Positions 1 to 9,847 of a stretch of DNA of 45,900 nt are shown here, piece after piece. A program made the position numbers and the translations under genes. How positions within the stretch are numbered: the first letter of the stretch is position 1; each line of letters starts with the position of its first letter. Origin of the DNA: Irineochytrium annulatum. Lineage: Eukaryota > Chytridiomycota > Chytridiomycetes > Chytridiales > Chytridiaceae. The notes under the pieces were generated by a model. The model saw nothing but the letters and a program-made list of their open reading frames with translations. It had not been told where the DNA came from and did no database searches. The stretch is from NCBI GenBank assembly GCA_027600665.1, contig JADGJL010000087.1:1-45900 (forward strand). The letters run 5' to 3'.

Positions 1-75
1 GCGTGGCGGAATGGCAGACGCGCTCGACTCAAAATCGAGTGGGAAACCGTGGAGGTTCGAGTCCTCTCGCCGGTA
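1..75 (+). tRNA. tRNA-Leu (anticodon CAA), 5' end cut by window edge
   Basis: The anticodon arm is a CTCGA/TCGAG stem around the loop CTCAAAA, which gives anticodon CAA. A D-arm, a long class II variable region and a T-arm (GGAGG-TTCGAGT-CCTCT) follow. The 3' acceptor strand CGCCGGT (68-74) and discriminator A (75) imply a 5' strand ACCGGCG. The window opens at the last GCG of that strand, so about four 5' bases are missing. No CCA is encoded directly after the discriminator. Confidence 0.95.
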
Positions 76-82
76 TATATAA

Positions 83-156
83 CGGGATGTAGCTCAGCTT
101 GGTAGAGCACCTGGTTTGGGACCAGGGGGTCGCATGTTCAAATCGTGTCATCCCGA
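83..156 (+). tRNA. tRNA-Pro (anticodon TGG)
   Basis: This is a complete cloverleaf. The acceptor stem CGGGATG pairs with CATCCCG and the discriminator is A. The anticodon stem CCTGG/CCAGG encloses TTTGGGA, giving anticodon TGG. It lies 7 bp after the tRNA-Leu and is followed by a terminator, so the two are probably one transcript. Confidence 0.96.
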
Positions 157-161
157 TCTCG

Positions 162-197
162 AAAAAGTACTATCTAACTTATAGATAGTACTTTTTT
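162..197 (+). terminator. Terminator of the tRNA cluster
   Basis: A long AT-rich hairpin, left arm AAAAAGTACTATCTA and right arm ending in AGATAGTACTTTTTTT, directly follows tRNA-Pro. The right arm runs into a T-run, and the A-rich foot means it could work in both directions. Confidence 0.9.
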
Positions 198-339
198 TGT
201 GTTTATCTTTATTACGTTGCGATATTAAAGGGATTACGATTACGATGTGTGCTTAACATAACTTTCAATATGCCATCAGCTATTGGCCCATGGTCCCTTG
301 CTTCATGAATATACGGGTTACTCTTCAGACGACAAGTTT

Positions 340-370
340 TGCATAAAGCCTCGTTCTTTAGGTCACAATA
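340..370 (+). promoter_or_regulatory. Putative forespore (sigma-G/F type) promoter of bofC
   Basis: TGCATA (340-345) is followed by an 18-bp spacer and CACAATA (364-370). This is close to the Bacillus sigma-G pattern TGMATA-N17/18-CATAHTA, with one mismatch in the -10. B. subtilis bofC is a forespore gene, so the match is biologically sensible. It would start transcription near 377, which disfavours the upstream GTG at 381 as the translation start. Confidence 0.5.
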
Positions 371-398
371 GGTTTAAAAAGTGATAGAAGGGGTTCAT

Positions 399-1091
399 GT
401 GAACACGTTTAACTTCAGGAAACAATTCAAGAGACGCTGGCGACGGTGGAAACGAACAGTATGGATGACGGTTGCTTTGCTTGCAGTTACGATATTGGCT
501 TACAGCGGATTGTCTATCTCATCGGCGATTGAACGTTTGCTGACCACTAATTTTAGTGAGGCAACCAGTGTGATGGGACCTGTTACGCCGGAGACTAGAT
601 CTGATCAGGAGATTCAGGCGTTAGTAGAGCAACTTGATACTGATCCGGATCATTTAACGAGTGTGGTTTTGGAAACACAGTACATTTGCGGAGTGGAGAC
701 AGAACAGTTGGGCAAGATGGCTAGACCACAGTTGAAGATGCTGCTGGTTCAACATCCGGAATGGGATGCTACCGTTAGAACATCAGATGAGTTGCATTTG
801 AAGCAACGTGTAGATGACCTTTCACCGCTTTGCAAACAGCAGGCGTATATTAGCATAGATGCTGTGGGGAACCTTAATTTGTATGAGGGTAAGCCTGCAG
901 AAGAGAAGGTTATTCGTACGTTTTTTCAGTTGGATGTGGGGACGTTGGAGAGTTCTTTGCCTGAAGGGGTGCTGGAGCAATTGCAGCAGGGTATCCGGAT
1001 TCAGGACAAGGATGAGTATGATAGCGTAATCTCAACGTTTAGTGACTATGCGGTGGATGAAGATCATCATTTAATCCGCAATGGCGGGTAA
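399..1091 (+). CDS. bofC: BofC-like forespore protein (SpoIVB/sigma-K checkpoint)
   Basis: BofC restrains the SpoIVB signalling protease in the space between forespore and mother cell, and so times sigma-K activation. The predicted 230-residue product has a basic N-terminus and one hydrophobic segment (about residues 20-40), consistent with export or membrane anchoring. Its C-terminal part carries the pattern I recall for BofC: DLSPLCKQQAY, then GNLNLYEGKP, then FFQLDVGTLES and GIRI with D/E-rich residues. GTG at 399 is preferred because GAAGGGG (387-393) sits 5 nt upstream; an in-frame GTG at 381 would add six residues. In Bacillus, bofC is also just upstream of ruvAB, which supports the call. 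The product is longer than the roughly 170-residue B. subtilis protein. A rho-independent terminator follows at 1213. Confidence 0.82.
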   Translation: MNTFNFRKQFKRRWRRWKRTVWMTVALLAVTILAYSGLSISSAIERLLTTNFSEATSVMGPVTPETRSDQEIQALVEQLDTDPDHLTSVVLETQYICGVETEQLGKMARPQLKMLLVQHPEWDATVRTSDELHLKQRVDDLSPLCKQQAYISIDAVGNLNLYEGKPAEEKVIRTFFQLDVGTLESSLPEGVLEQLQQGIRIQDKDEYDSVISTFSDYAVDEDHHLIRNGG

Positions 1092-1212
1092 TCTTTTGTG
1101 CTAACTTACAACGTTAAGATGCTGAAGTACTAATTAGATGGTTGGAGACCAGTGGCATTGGTATTTCGCGAAACTAAGTGATAGAAATCCAATATACGTG
1201 GAATGTGGTGAT

Positions 1213-1236
1213 GGACATCGAAGAGATGTCCTTTTT
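1213..1236 (+). terminator. Terminator downstream of bofC
   Basis: GGACATC (1213-1219), loop GAAGA and GATGTCC (1225-1231) are followed by TTTTT. The stem is short but clean. It separates bofC from the ruvC promoter in the 300-bp gap; apart from these I see no gene in that gap. Confidence 0.75.
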
Positions 1237-1343
1237 GTCGTTTTTGCCGAAATACATGAAAATACGAATAAACATGAAAAAAATCACGAATAAAGACGAG
1301 TAATGGGTTAGACAAAGTTTTTCCTGCCGCAGGGTCTATCTTT

Positions 1344-1352
1344 TGTTATAAT
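1344..1352 (+). promoter_or_regulatory. Extended -10 promoter before ruvC
   Basis: TGTTATAAT is a TGn-extended -10 box (TATAAT at 1347-1352), about 45 bp before the ruvC start. No convincing -35 is seen at 17 bp, which is acceptable for an extended -10 promoter. Confidence 0.5.
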
Positions 1353-1397
1353 GAAATGAACGATACATATGTTCGCTTTTGTGAGGGAGAGATGGTT

Positions 1398-1901
1398 TTG
1401 CGTTTTTTGGGAATTGACCCGGGGATTGCGATTGTTGGTTTTGGTTTTGTGGATAAAATCGGCAGTAAAGTGGTACCCGTACAATATGGATGTATTCAGA
1501 CGGAAGCTCATACCCCTGAAGAGGAACGGTTGCTTCATGTATATGAAGGTATGGTGCAATTAATTGATAAGTACAAACCGGACGCAGTAGCGTTAGAGAA
1601 ACTTTTTTTCAACCGGAACGTTACAACAGCGATGTCTGTCAGTCAGGCTAGGGGCGTCATGGTACTTGCTGCTGCACAGAAGGGTTTGCCTATTGCAGAG
1701 TATACACCAATGCAGATCAAGCAGGCTGTTGTTGGGTATGGTAAGGCTGAGAAGAAGCAAGTGCAGGAGATGGTCAAAATGTTCTTGCGTCTTCAAGTCA
1801 TTCCTAAACCGGATGACGTAGCGGATGCGTTGGCTGTAGCCGTGTGCCATGCGCACTCTTATACATTAAATTCCAAGTTGAATGAGGTATTGCGAAAATG
1901 A
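1398..1901 (+). CDS. ruvC: Holliday junction resolvase RuvC
   Basis: RuvC cuts four-way DNA junctions held by RuvAB. The 167-residue reading shows the RuvC/RNase H-like acidic residues: Asp in FLGIDPG at the N-terminus, Glu in ALEKLFFNRNVTTA and the Asp pair in PDDVADALAVAVCHAH near the C-terminus. The usual family start is M-R-x-L-G-I-D-P-G. That favours TTG at 1398, 10 nt after GAGGG (1383-1387). ATG at 1392 adds two residues (M-V-L-R) but sits only 4 nt from that site. The stop overlaps the ruvA start by 4 bp (ATGA), so translation is probably coupled. B. subtilis lacks RuvC and uses RecU, so its presence here marks a lineage difference. Confidence 0.95.
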   Translation: MRFLGIDPGIAIVGFGFVDKIGSKVVPVQYGCIQTEAHTPEEERLLHVYEGMVQLIDKYKPDAVALEKLFFNRNVTTAMSVSQARGVMVLAAAQKGLPIAEYTPMQIKQAVVGYGKAEKKQVQEMVKMFLRLQVIPKPDDVADALAVAVCHAHSYTLNSKLNEVLRK

Positions 1902-2512
1902 TTGATTTTCTAAGAGGACAGTTCATTCATGTAGAGAATGATTATATTGTGTTGGACGTTCATGGTGTGGGGTATCGCGTATTTTGTCCGAATCCATTTG
2001 CGTTCGCTAAGCAAGAAGGCGAAATTACCGTGTACACTCACCATCATGTGCGTGAGGATGCGATGCTGCTGTTTGGATTTGTGACACGGGATGAACAGCG
2101 TTTGTTCCGCAAACTGATTGAAGTATCCGGTATTGGTCCCAAAGTGGCGCTGGGCATACTCGCTGGAGGTACACCAGAACATGTGGTTACAGCGATTTAC
2201 CAAGAGAATTTAACGTTCTTGACCAAATTGCCAGGCATCGGCAAGAAGACTGCACAACGCATGATTCTGGATCTCAAGGATAAGCTGGATAGTTTCGGCG
2301 CGGCAGCGTATGCAACAGGTTTGTTCGCTCCTCCATCGGAAGAGTCGGGAAGTGGTTCAGCCTGGGATGAGGCACGTGAAGGTCTCAAGGCACTTGGGTA
2401 TACTGACAGTGAACTTGATAAAGTATGGCTCAAATTGAAGAAGGATGTTACTACAGCGGATTCCGTTGATGTGTTGATGAAAAAAGCGCTGCAAATGCTG
2501 TTTACGGGATAA
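1898..2512 (+). CDS. ruvA: Holliday junction branch migration protein RuvA
   Basis: RuvA is the tetrameric junction-binding platform that loads the RuvB motor. The protein has 204 residues, the normal size. It starts MIDFLRGQ and has an N-terminal OB fold followed by paired helix-hairpin-helix motifs (VSGIGPKVALGIL and LPGIGKKTAQRMI). A flexible acidic/Ser linker (around residues 140-155) leads to the C-terminal RuvB-binding domain ending near DVLMKKALQMLF. It is translationally coupled to ruvC and precedes ruvB by about 55 bp. Confidence 0.97.
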   Translation: MIDFLRGQFIHVENDYIVLDVHGVGYRVFCPNPFAFAKQEGEITVYTHHHVREDAMLLFGFVTRDEQRLFRKLIEVSGIGPKVALGILAGGTPEHVVTAIYQENLTFLTKLPGIGKKTAQRMILDLKDKLDSFGAAAYATGLFAPPSEESGSGSAWDEAREGLKALGYTDSELDKVWLKLKKDVTTADSVDVLMKKALQMLFTG

Positions 2513-2567
2513 TACAAATTGCATATTATAATATAGCTGTAGCCTGCAAAAAAAGGTAGGGATGAAC

Positions 2568-3578
2568 ATGGATGATCGGATTATTTCCGCGAACCTGATG
2601 ATGGAGGACCAAAATGTTGAGTTGAGTCTTCGTCCCCGGTATTTGAATGAATATATCGGACAGAATCAGGTGAAGGAAAATTTAAAGATATATATTGAAG
2701 CTGCCAAATTTCGTAATGAGGCATTGGATCACGTTTTGTTATATGGACCACCTGGACTGGGTAAGACAACACTTGCCAATATTATTGCCAATGAACTGGG
2801 CGTTAATTTACGAACTACGTCAGGCCCGGCTATTGAACGCCCGGGTGATCTTGCAGCATTGTTAACCAATCTGCAGGAAGGCGATGTGCTGTTCATCGAT
2901 GAGATTCATCGATTGCATCGTACGGTTGAAGAAGTCATGTACCCCGCCATGGAAGATTCGGCATTGGATATTATGATTGGTAAAGGTCCAAGTGCTCGGT
3001 CCGTTCGGCTGGATCTGCCGCCATTCACTCTGATTGGGGCTACAACACGTGCTGGCTTGCTGTCTGCGCCACTTCGAGATCGGTTTGGTGTTATCAGCCG
3101 CTTGGAATTCTATACGGTTGATGAGCTGGCTTATATCGTCTCGCGTTCTACCGAGATTTTGGGTGTGGAGATTGTGGGAGATGCTGCGCAAGAGATTGCA
3201 TTGCGCTCACGTGGAACACCGAGGATTGCCAACCGTTTGCTTAAACGAGTACGTGACTTTGCACAGGTGCGTGGTGATGGGATTATAACGCAGACACTGG
3301 CGGAAGAAGCTTTGCAACGACTTCAGATTGATCCGCGTGGCCTGGATGAGATTGATCATAAGATGCTCAAATCGATGATCAACAGCTTCCGGGGAGGTCC
3401 CGTAGGGTTGGATACCATTGCGGCTACGATTGGTGAAGAAAGTCAGACGATTGAGGATGTTTATGAACCGTATCTGCTTCAGATTGGCATGATTCAGCGT
3501 ACACCAAGGGGGAGGATCGTAACAGATCTTGCCTATCACCATTTAGGTCTGCCTGTTCCACCAAGAGACGGGAAATAA
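2568..3578 (+). CDS. ruvB: Holliday junction ATPase motor RuvB
   Basis: RuvB is the hexameric AAA+ motor that drives branch migration. The 336-residue protein has Walker [10 protein letters not shown] (about 60-68), Walker [12 protein letters not shown] (about 107-117), the sensor segment [10 protein letters not shown] and the arginine-finger region APLRDRFG. A winged-helix C-terminal domain ends near [12 protein letters not shown]. The start at 2568 gives MDDRIIS, like the B. subtilis MDERLVS, with AAGGTAGG about 7 nt upstream. The in-frame ATG at 2562 nearly touches that ribosome site and is less likely. Confidence 0.97.
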   Translation: MDDRIISANLMMEDQNVELSLRPRYLNEYIGQNQVKENLKIYIEAAKFRNEALDHVLLYGPPGLGKTTLANIIANELGVNLRTTSGPAIERPGDLAALLTNLQEGDVLFIDEIHRLHRTVEEVMYPAMEDSALDIMIGKGPSARSVRLDLPPFTLIGATTRAGLLSAPLRDRFGVISRLEFYTVDELAYIVSRSTEILGVEIVGDAAQEIALRSRGTPRIANRLLKRVRDFAQVRGDGIITQTLAEEALQRLQIDPRGLDEIDHKMLKSMINSFRGGPVGLDTIAATIGEESQTIEDVYEPYLLQIGMIQRTPRGRIVTDLAYHHLGLPVPPRDGK

Positions 3579-3700
3579 TCGAACCTTGTGAAAGTTCACG
3601 ATTTGAACATTTACCAATTGAAGGTTCACCATAAACATTGAAATATTACGTGTGTTAATCCGATATAAAGTGAAGGCATTGCATGGAGAGGAGTCTGAAT

Positions 3701-5785
3701 GTGGGAAAAGCAATACGAACGAAGAAGTGGAGTCGTCGATTGAAGGTACTGGCGGCAGCTCTTTTGACAGTAGGTTGTCTTCAAGTGCCTGCGTATGCAG
3801 CAGGTAATGATGGACAGACAATCCGTGTAGCCATGTTTGCGAATCTGGGCAGTACGTATAAATCAACTACACCACTTATTACACTTGAATCAACGGGACA
3901 ATGGAGTATCCAATCGGAAAGTGGCGCAAATGTAGGTCTTCCGGCTGGACAGGTCCGTTTCAGTGCAGATGGATTCAGAGTGAAAGTGTTGGAAACAGGG
4001 GATTTCAAGGCAGCATCTGCAGCAGCCAAATTGTTGCAGGCAACCGCGGATAAGCCGTTGCTGTTTACAACGTCTGTGAATGGAAATGCCATCTATCAAC
4101 TCTACACAGGTAACTATGCAACAGAGGCACTGGCTGGACAAGCTGTTACACGGGTACAAAAGGTAGCAGCAGCTCAATTGGCTGGTCAAAAGCCAACTGT
4201 GACCGGAAGTAAGCGCCTGTCTGCTGGAACGTATGGTTCGCTTCAGGAAGCAGAGGCAACGCAAGCGAACCTTTTATCAGCAGGAGTTAGTAGTGCTTAT
4301 CCGGTCCTCCTACTGAGTGGAGGAAGCCAAGCATATGCGGTATGGGTAGGTGAAGCTGTAACAGATGCGGAATTATCCTCAGTGAAGAAAAGTGTGGAGG
4401 CCATTCCAGGGATAAGTCTCTCAACTGTTAACAATAGTGCAGGTCTCATCATCCGTCAGGATGCGGGATTAAGTGCGGATGCGCTTAAAACAGCTCCGCA
4501 TTACACGATTGCAGGTACTGAATCCAAAGCATTGGTACAAGGGAATAGCACTGGCATCAAAGTAGTGGAACGTTCCCAGCGAACGTATCGTGGAGATATG
4601 GAAATCAGCATCGTCAGCGGTGATCTAGCATTGGTCAATGTCGTTCCACTGGAACAATACCTTTACTCTGTCGTAGGGGCAGAGGTATATTCCTCCTGGC
4701 CTGCTGAGGCTCTGAAAGTTCAAGCAGTAGCTGCTCGATCCTATGCGCTTCAACAAGGAGATCGTTTCAAAATTGCCAATGTCGTGGATACGACACTCAG
4801 CCAAGCCTATAACGGGATTGGTTCGGAGAACGATAAAGTAACCAGTGCAGTGGATGCAACGGCCGGAGAAGTGGTTAAGAGCGGTGGCAAAATCATCGAA
4901 GCTGTATTCTCCTCCAATGCGGGTGGTCAGACGGCTCATCCTTCTGAGGTATGGAACGGCGGAGCAGATGTGTTCACCAATGTAATTAGCTCGGGGGATA
5001 CATCAGCGCAGGCAGGATTACATACGTGGTACCATGTGCTGCTCAGTTCAGGCATTAGCGGGTACATTCGTGAGGATAACATCAAAGAATTAACAACCAA
5101 GACCAACGCGGGTCTGGCAAAAGTGACGGTAACGGCTCAGAACACCAATGTACGTCCTGTTCCGTTGATTCAGTCCACCGTGGAACCTGTAGCCAAAATG
5201 AATCCAGGCAATGAAGCTGTAGTACTGGCAAAAGTGGCTCAATCCAATGACTATGCTTGGGTGAGAGGACCATTCACGTCTGCCCAGTTGGTTAAATCCC
5301 TTCAGGGTAAAACGACAGCGTCTGTTCCTGCTTCAATCTCAACCTTGGAAGTAACCAAGCGTGGACCTTCTGGAAGAGCACTTGAAGTCACTGCCAACGG
5401 CCAGGCTATGACGGTGAAATATGCTGATACATACCGTTCTGCGCTTGGTGGATTACCGAGTACTCTATTTGATATTGCAGGAACCGGAAGTTATACTGTA
5501 TTAGGCGCTGACGGCAAAACAGCCAGTAAAACCGGTTCAAATGGTGCCGCTGTAATGTCTGCCTCTGGTACAGGTTCATCATCCGGTAATGCTCTTGTGG
5601 TGATGAGTGGTGATGGTCAAGCAAGAGCGGTAACGCAGGGTCAAAACTTCATGTTCATCGGCCAGGGCAATGGCCACGGGTTGGGCTTGTCCCAATGGGG
5701 AGCCAAAGGTATGGCAGATGAAGGGTATGATTACCAGGCAATATTGAAACACTATTATCAAAATGCGACTATTGTTAAGGAATGA
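3701..5785 (+). CDS. Large exported SpoIID/LytB-domain protein with SPOR-like repeats
   Basis: SpoIID-family proteins are lytic transglycosylases that cut denuded glycan strands during engulfment, or stimulate amidases (LytB). The 694-residue product has a signal peptide (basic start, hydrophobic core to about residue 33, AYA-A site). Two SPOR-like segments lie around residues 90-160 and 170-240. The SpoIID core begins near residue 308 with [16 protein letters not shown] and [12 protein letters not shown]. Its C-terminal piece, [18 protein letters not shown], lies near residues 653-670. Between them is a long insert containing an SH3-like stretch (about 475-525). GTG at 3701 is chosen because GGAGAGGAG lies 7 nt upstream; ATG at 3683 precedes that site. 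Classical SpoIID is about half this size, so a specific name is not justified. The queA start follows 7 bp after its stop. Confidence 0.85.
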   Translation: MGKAIRTKKWSRRLKVLAAALLTVGCLQVPAYAAGNDGQTIRVAMFANLGSTYKSTTPLITLESTGQWSIQSESGANVGLPAGQVRFSADGFRVKVLETGDFKAASAAAKLLQATADKPLLFTTSVNGNAIYQLYTGNYATEALAGQAVTRVQKVAAAQLAGQKPTVTGSKRLSAGTYGSLQEAEATQANLLSAGVSSAYPVLLLSGGSQAYAVWVGEAVTDAELSSVKKSVEAIPGISLSTVNNSAGLIIRQDAGLSADALKTAPHYTIAGTESKALVQGNSTGIKVVERSQRTYRGDMEISIVSGDLALVNVVPLEQYLYSVVGAEVYSSWPAEALKVQAVAARSYALQQGDRFKIANVVDTTLSQAYNGIGSENDKVTSAVDATAGEVVKSGGKIIEAVFSSNAGGQTAHPSEVWNGGADVFTNVISSGDTSAQAGLHTWYHVLLSSGISGYIREDNIKELTTKTNAGLAKVTVTAQNTNVRPVPLIQSTVEPVAKMNPGNEAVVLAKVAQSNDYAWVRGPFTSAQLVKSLQGKTTASVPASISTLEVTKRGPSGRALEVTANGQAMTVKYADTYRSALGGLPSTLFDIAGTGSYTVLGADGKTASKTGSNGAAVMSASGTGSSSGNALVVMSGDGQARAVTQGQNFMFIGQGNGHGLGLSQWGAKGMADEGYDYQAILKHYYQNATIVKE

Positions 5786-5792
5786 AACTAAA

Positions 5793-6821
5793 ATGAATGT
5801 GAACTTATATGATTTTGAATTACCAGAGCAATTGATAGCACAGACGCCGTTGCTTGATCGCACGGCTTCCCGTTTGCTTACCTTGAACAAAGATAGTGGT
5901 GAGATTAATCATCAAACGTTTCCTGATATTACCGATTTTCTGGATTCTGGGGATACATTGATTCTGAATGATACGCGTGTTCTTCCAGCCCGTCTGTTCG
6001 GTACAAAGGAAGACACCGGAGCAAAAGCGGAAGTCTTATTGCTTAAAAATGTGGAGGGCGACAAGTGGGAAGCACTGGTTAAGCCGGGTAAAAAGCTGAA
6101 AGCCGGTTCGGTTATCGTATTTGGAGACGAACTGAAGGCAATCATTGAAGAAGAAGGCGAGATGGGGGCACGTACACTTACGTTTACGTATGATGGAATC
6201 TTTCAGGAAATTCTGGACCGTCTGGGTGAGATGCCGTTGCCACCGTATATCAAAGAGACTTTGGATGACCGCGAACGGTATCAGACCGTGTATGCCAAGC
6301 ATGAAGGATCAGCGGCTGCACCCACAGCGGGATTGCATTTTACGGATGAATTGTTGGATCAGATTCGTGCCAAGGGCGTTAATGTCGCTTTCATTACGCT
6401 TCATGTAGGACTGGGGACGTTTAGACCAATGTCGGTAGACAACGTAGAAGATCATGTCATGCATGAGGAGTATTACTCCTTGTCACAAGAAACGGCAGAT
6501 CTGATTAACCAGACCAAAGAGAATGGACACCGTGTTTTCGCGGTTGGGACAACCAGTTGCCGGACTCTGGAAACAGTGGGCAGCAAGTTTGAAGATGGAA
6601 TACTGCAAGCAAGCAGCGGATGGACAAGTATTTTTATCTATCCGGGCTACTCCTTCAAAGTGATCGATGGGATGCTTACGAATTTTCATCTCCCCAAATC
6701 CACGTTGGTTATGCTGGTTAGTGCACTTGCAGGCAGGGAACATATTATGCAGGCATATCAGGAAGCCATTCAAGAACAATACCGGTTCTTCAGCTTCGGC
6801 GATGCCATGTTGATATATTAA
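5793..6821 (+). CDS. queA: S-adenosylmethionine:tRNA ribosyltransferase-isomerase QueA
   Basis: QueA transfers and isomerises the ribosyl group of S-adenosylmethionine onto preQ1 in tRNA, giving epoxyqueuosine. The length is 342 residues, as usual. Family landmarks include [15 protein letters not shown] at the start, [40 protein letters not shown] and [18 protein letters not shown] at 5793 gives [11 protein letters not shown]. The longer reading from 5763 would run back into the end of the preceding gene and is rejected. tgt follows after 43 bp, the standard queA-tgt pairing. Confidence 0.97.
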   Translation: MNVNLYDFELPEQLIAQTPLLDRTASRLLTLNKDSGEINHQTFPDITDFLDSGDTLILNDTRVLPARLFGTKEDTGAKAEVLLLKNVEGDKWEALVKPGKKLKAGSVIVFGDELKAIIEEEGEMGARTLTFTYDGIFQEILDRLGEMPLPPYIKETLDDRERYQTVYAKHEGSAAAPTAGLHFTDELLDQIRAKGVNVAFITLHVGLGTFRPMSVDNVEDHVMHEEYYSLSQETADLINQTKENGHRVFAVGTTSCRTLETVGSKFEDGILQASSGWTSIFIYPGYSFKVIDGMLTNFHLPKSTLVMLVSALAGREHIMQAYQEAIQEQYRFFSFGDAMLIY

Positions 6822-6855
6822 TATAACGGAATAACGATTAACTTTTAGAGGATGA

Positions 6856-8001
<1,146 letters not shown>

Positions 8002-8068
8002 TTGAGTTTTTAGGGAAACCGGCGTAACAAGCAATATCTGTACGTATAGTCGATAAGGGGGAGTTTGA

Positions 8069-8383
8069 ATGTTTCAGGGAATGACTCTAGCAGGAACACA
8101 AGCGGGCGGAGGCATTGTATCTTTGATCGTACCTTTGGTACTCATGGTTGCAATTTTCTACTTCTTGATGATTCGTCCACAGAACAAAAAGCAAAAGCAA
8201 CGGAATTCCATGCTGAGCCAATTGAAAAAGGGCGATAAAATTGTAACGATTGGCGGCCTTCACGGTACGATCGCTGAGATTACAGATGATGTAGTTGTAT
8301 TGCGTGTAAACGATGTAACTAAACTGACGTTTGATCGTAATGCAATCAGCAGTGCTGTAACTCGTGATACGGCTGTTGAATAG
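8069..8383 (+). CDS. yajC: Sec translocase accessory subunit YajC
   Basis: YajC associates with SecDF at the SecYEG channel. The 104-residue protein has one transmembrane helix near the N-terminus (IVSLIVPLVLMVAIFYFLMI). It is followed by the family signature RPQNKKQKQR, then a small soluble domain with GDKIVTIGGLHGTI. The start has a strong GGGGGAG site. A strong terminator follows at 8435, ending the bofC-side gene block. Confidence 0.96.
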   Translation: MFQGMTLAGTQAGGGIVSLIVPLVLMVAIFYFLMIRPQNKKQKQRNSMLSQLKKGDKIVTIGGLHGTIAEITDDVVVLRVNDVTKLTFDRNAISSAVTRDTAVE

Positions 8384-8434
8384 TTGCTGTAACATAGAAT
8401 AACGAGGGTGCGTTTATATGGCGTATTCCCTGGC

Positions 8435-8475
8435 AGAGAACCGGATCTCCTGGAGACCCGGTTCTCTTTTTTTGT
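8435..8475 (+). terminator. Terminator after yajC
   Basis: AGAGAACCGGATCTCC (8435-8450) pairs with GGAGACCCGGTTCTCT (8452-8467) with one mismatch, followed by a T-run. It separates the convergent yajC and yrzE-like genes. Confidence 0.92.
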
Positions 8476-8510
8476 TTTATGAGGGAAAGTCGATGTTCTT
8501 CACCAGTCTG

Positions 8511-8903
8511 CTAGGAGCGATGTGTATTAACGCCGAACATGCCACCGAGAGCTGAAATGAAGAAAGCGCTGAGCAGTTGCAAACTATCTTTCCAATTAAA
8601 TGAAGCATCCAACGCGAGAAATCCAATTAACAGTACGAGCAGTCCGTATACGATTCCGGTAATTCCTCCGTAGTACCATCCTTTTTCACCAGAACGTTTG
8701 CCTGCCACAAAACCACCAACCAATAACGATAAGCCATGCACAACATAAGTATACAACGAGAGGTCCTGTTCCCGCATTCCGCTCACCCAGAGAAAAAAGG
8801 AGAGGATTAATGCTCCGATAAACATCCATACAAAAGCCTGACAGAGGCCTGACAGAATCGGATTGGACACTCGAAACGAAACCAAGCGGCGGATCAATTG
8901 CAT
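8511..8903 (-). CDS. TIGR04086/YrzE-type small membrane protein
   Basis: A 130-residue integral membrane protein of unknown function. Four hydrophobic segments are visible, with a glycine-rich GLSLLVGGFVAGKRSGEKGW motif between the second and third. This matches my recollection of the TIGR04086 family (B. subtilis YrzE), which is also found next to yajC. The start at 8903 (MQLIRRLVSF) is chosen because AAGGGGG lies 7 nt upstream; an upstream reading from 8951 has no such site. Transcription is convergent with yajC. Confidence 0.8.
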   Translation of the reverse strand: MQLIRRLVSFRVSNPILSGLCQAFVWMFIGALILSFFLWVSGMREQDLSLYTYVVHGLSLLVGGFVAGKRSGEKGWYYGGITGIVYGLLVLLIGFLALDASFNWKDSLQLLSAFFISALGGMFGVNTHRS

Positions 8904-9085
8904 GAAGCAACCCCCTTGTACAAGTTTGAAGTTAATACAGTGTATGGTCAAGCCCTCTGACTTATGAACTGATTTCCATTAAATGAACGGATTATTTCTG
9001 CATGAGCCTGTAAGGTTCAGGTCAAAATATGGATTGCACTACTCAGCTACTGTTAATAACTCAGTTTCGAAGGAGGACCCCTGTT

Positions 9086-9844
9086 GTGAACTTCCCAGAT
9101 GTTGGATCACATATCTTTCGAACCATTCTCATGTACTTTCTGGTGTATTGTGCAATGAGGGTTATGGGTAAACGTGGGATTGGTAAGCTATCCATGTTTG
9201 ATCTTGTCGTGTCCATTATGCTTGCCGAGATGGCTGCTTTTGTCATTGAAGATATCGATAAACCGCTCTCTCATGGGATTGCCCCCATGCTTACCTTGAT
9301 CATCGTACAGATCGGAATGGCCTTTATAGGTCTTAAAAGTCGGCGTCTTCGCCTGATGATTGATGGCAAACCTACGGTTTTGATCTCCAAAGGCGTTCTT
9401 CACCGAGATGAGATGCGGAAGCAACGATATAATCTGGATGATCTATTGCAGCAACTCCGCGAACAGAATGTTGACAGTATCGGTGAGGTGGATTATGCCA
9501 TTTTGGAGACTACGGGTAAGTTGACCGTCTTTCCCAAGGATCAGAATGCTTCCAACGACAGCAATTCTTCAGGCTCTGATTCGGGAGGGACTTCTTCCAG
9601 TAAATCCAAAGCAGAGAAAAATCAGATTGATGGGCTGACAAATATCAAATACGAAGGTCTGCCGCTGCCCCTCATTATGGACGGTAAAGTTCAGGATCAG
9701 AATCTGGAAATCATCCAGAAAACAAGATTTTGGCTGAAAAATCAAATTCAACATAACGGAATTCTGGATTTCAAAGATGTATTTATATGCTCCATCGACC
9801 ATAATGGTAAGATTTATGTAAGTCCAAAAGATGATAAAAAATGA
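9086..9844 (+). CDS. DUF421 membrane protein (YetF/YrbG-like)
   Basis: A 252-residue protein with about three N-terminal membrane helices and the DUF421 signature MRVMGKRGIGKLSMFDLVVSI. A soluble domain contains DGKPTVLISKGVLHRDEM and ETTGKLTVFPK. The function of the family is not firmly known. GTG at 9086 is preferred, with AAGGAGG at 9070-9076. A Ser/Asn/Gly-rich stretch (about residues 155-176) interrupts the soluble domain before YEGLPLPLIMDG and looks like a flexible insert. The gene ends 3 bp from the convergent spoVB stop. Confidence 0.88.
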   Translation: MNFPDVGSHIFRTILMYFLVYCAMRVMGKRGIGKLSMFDLVVSIMLAEMAAFVIEDIDKPLSHGIAPMLTLIIVQIGMAFIGLKSRRLRLMIDGKPTVLISKGVLHRDEMRKQRYNLDDLLQQLREQNVDSIGEVDYAILETTGKLTVFPKDQNASNDSNSSGSDSGGTSSSKSKAEKNQIDGLTNIKYEGLPLPLIMDGKVQDQNLEIIQKTRFWLKNQIQHNGILDFKDVFICSIDHNGKIYVSPKDDKK

Positions 9845-9847
9845 AAT

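Noticed and set aside
8419..8556. Short frame starting ATGGCGTATTCC after yajC
   Set aside because: It reads straight through the yajC terminator stem and T-run, so it is unlikely to be translated.
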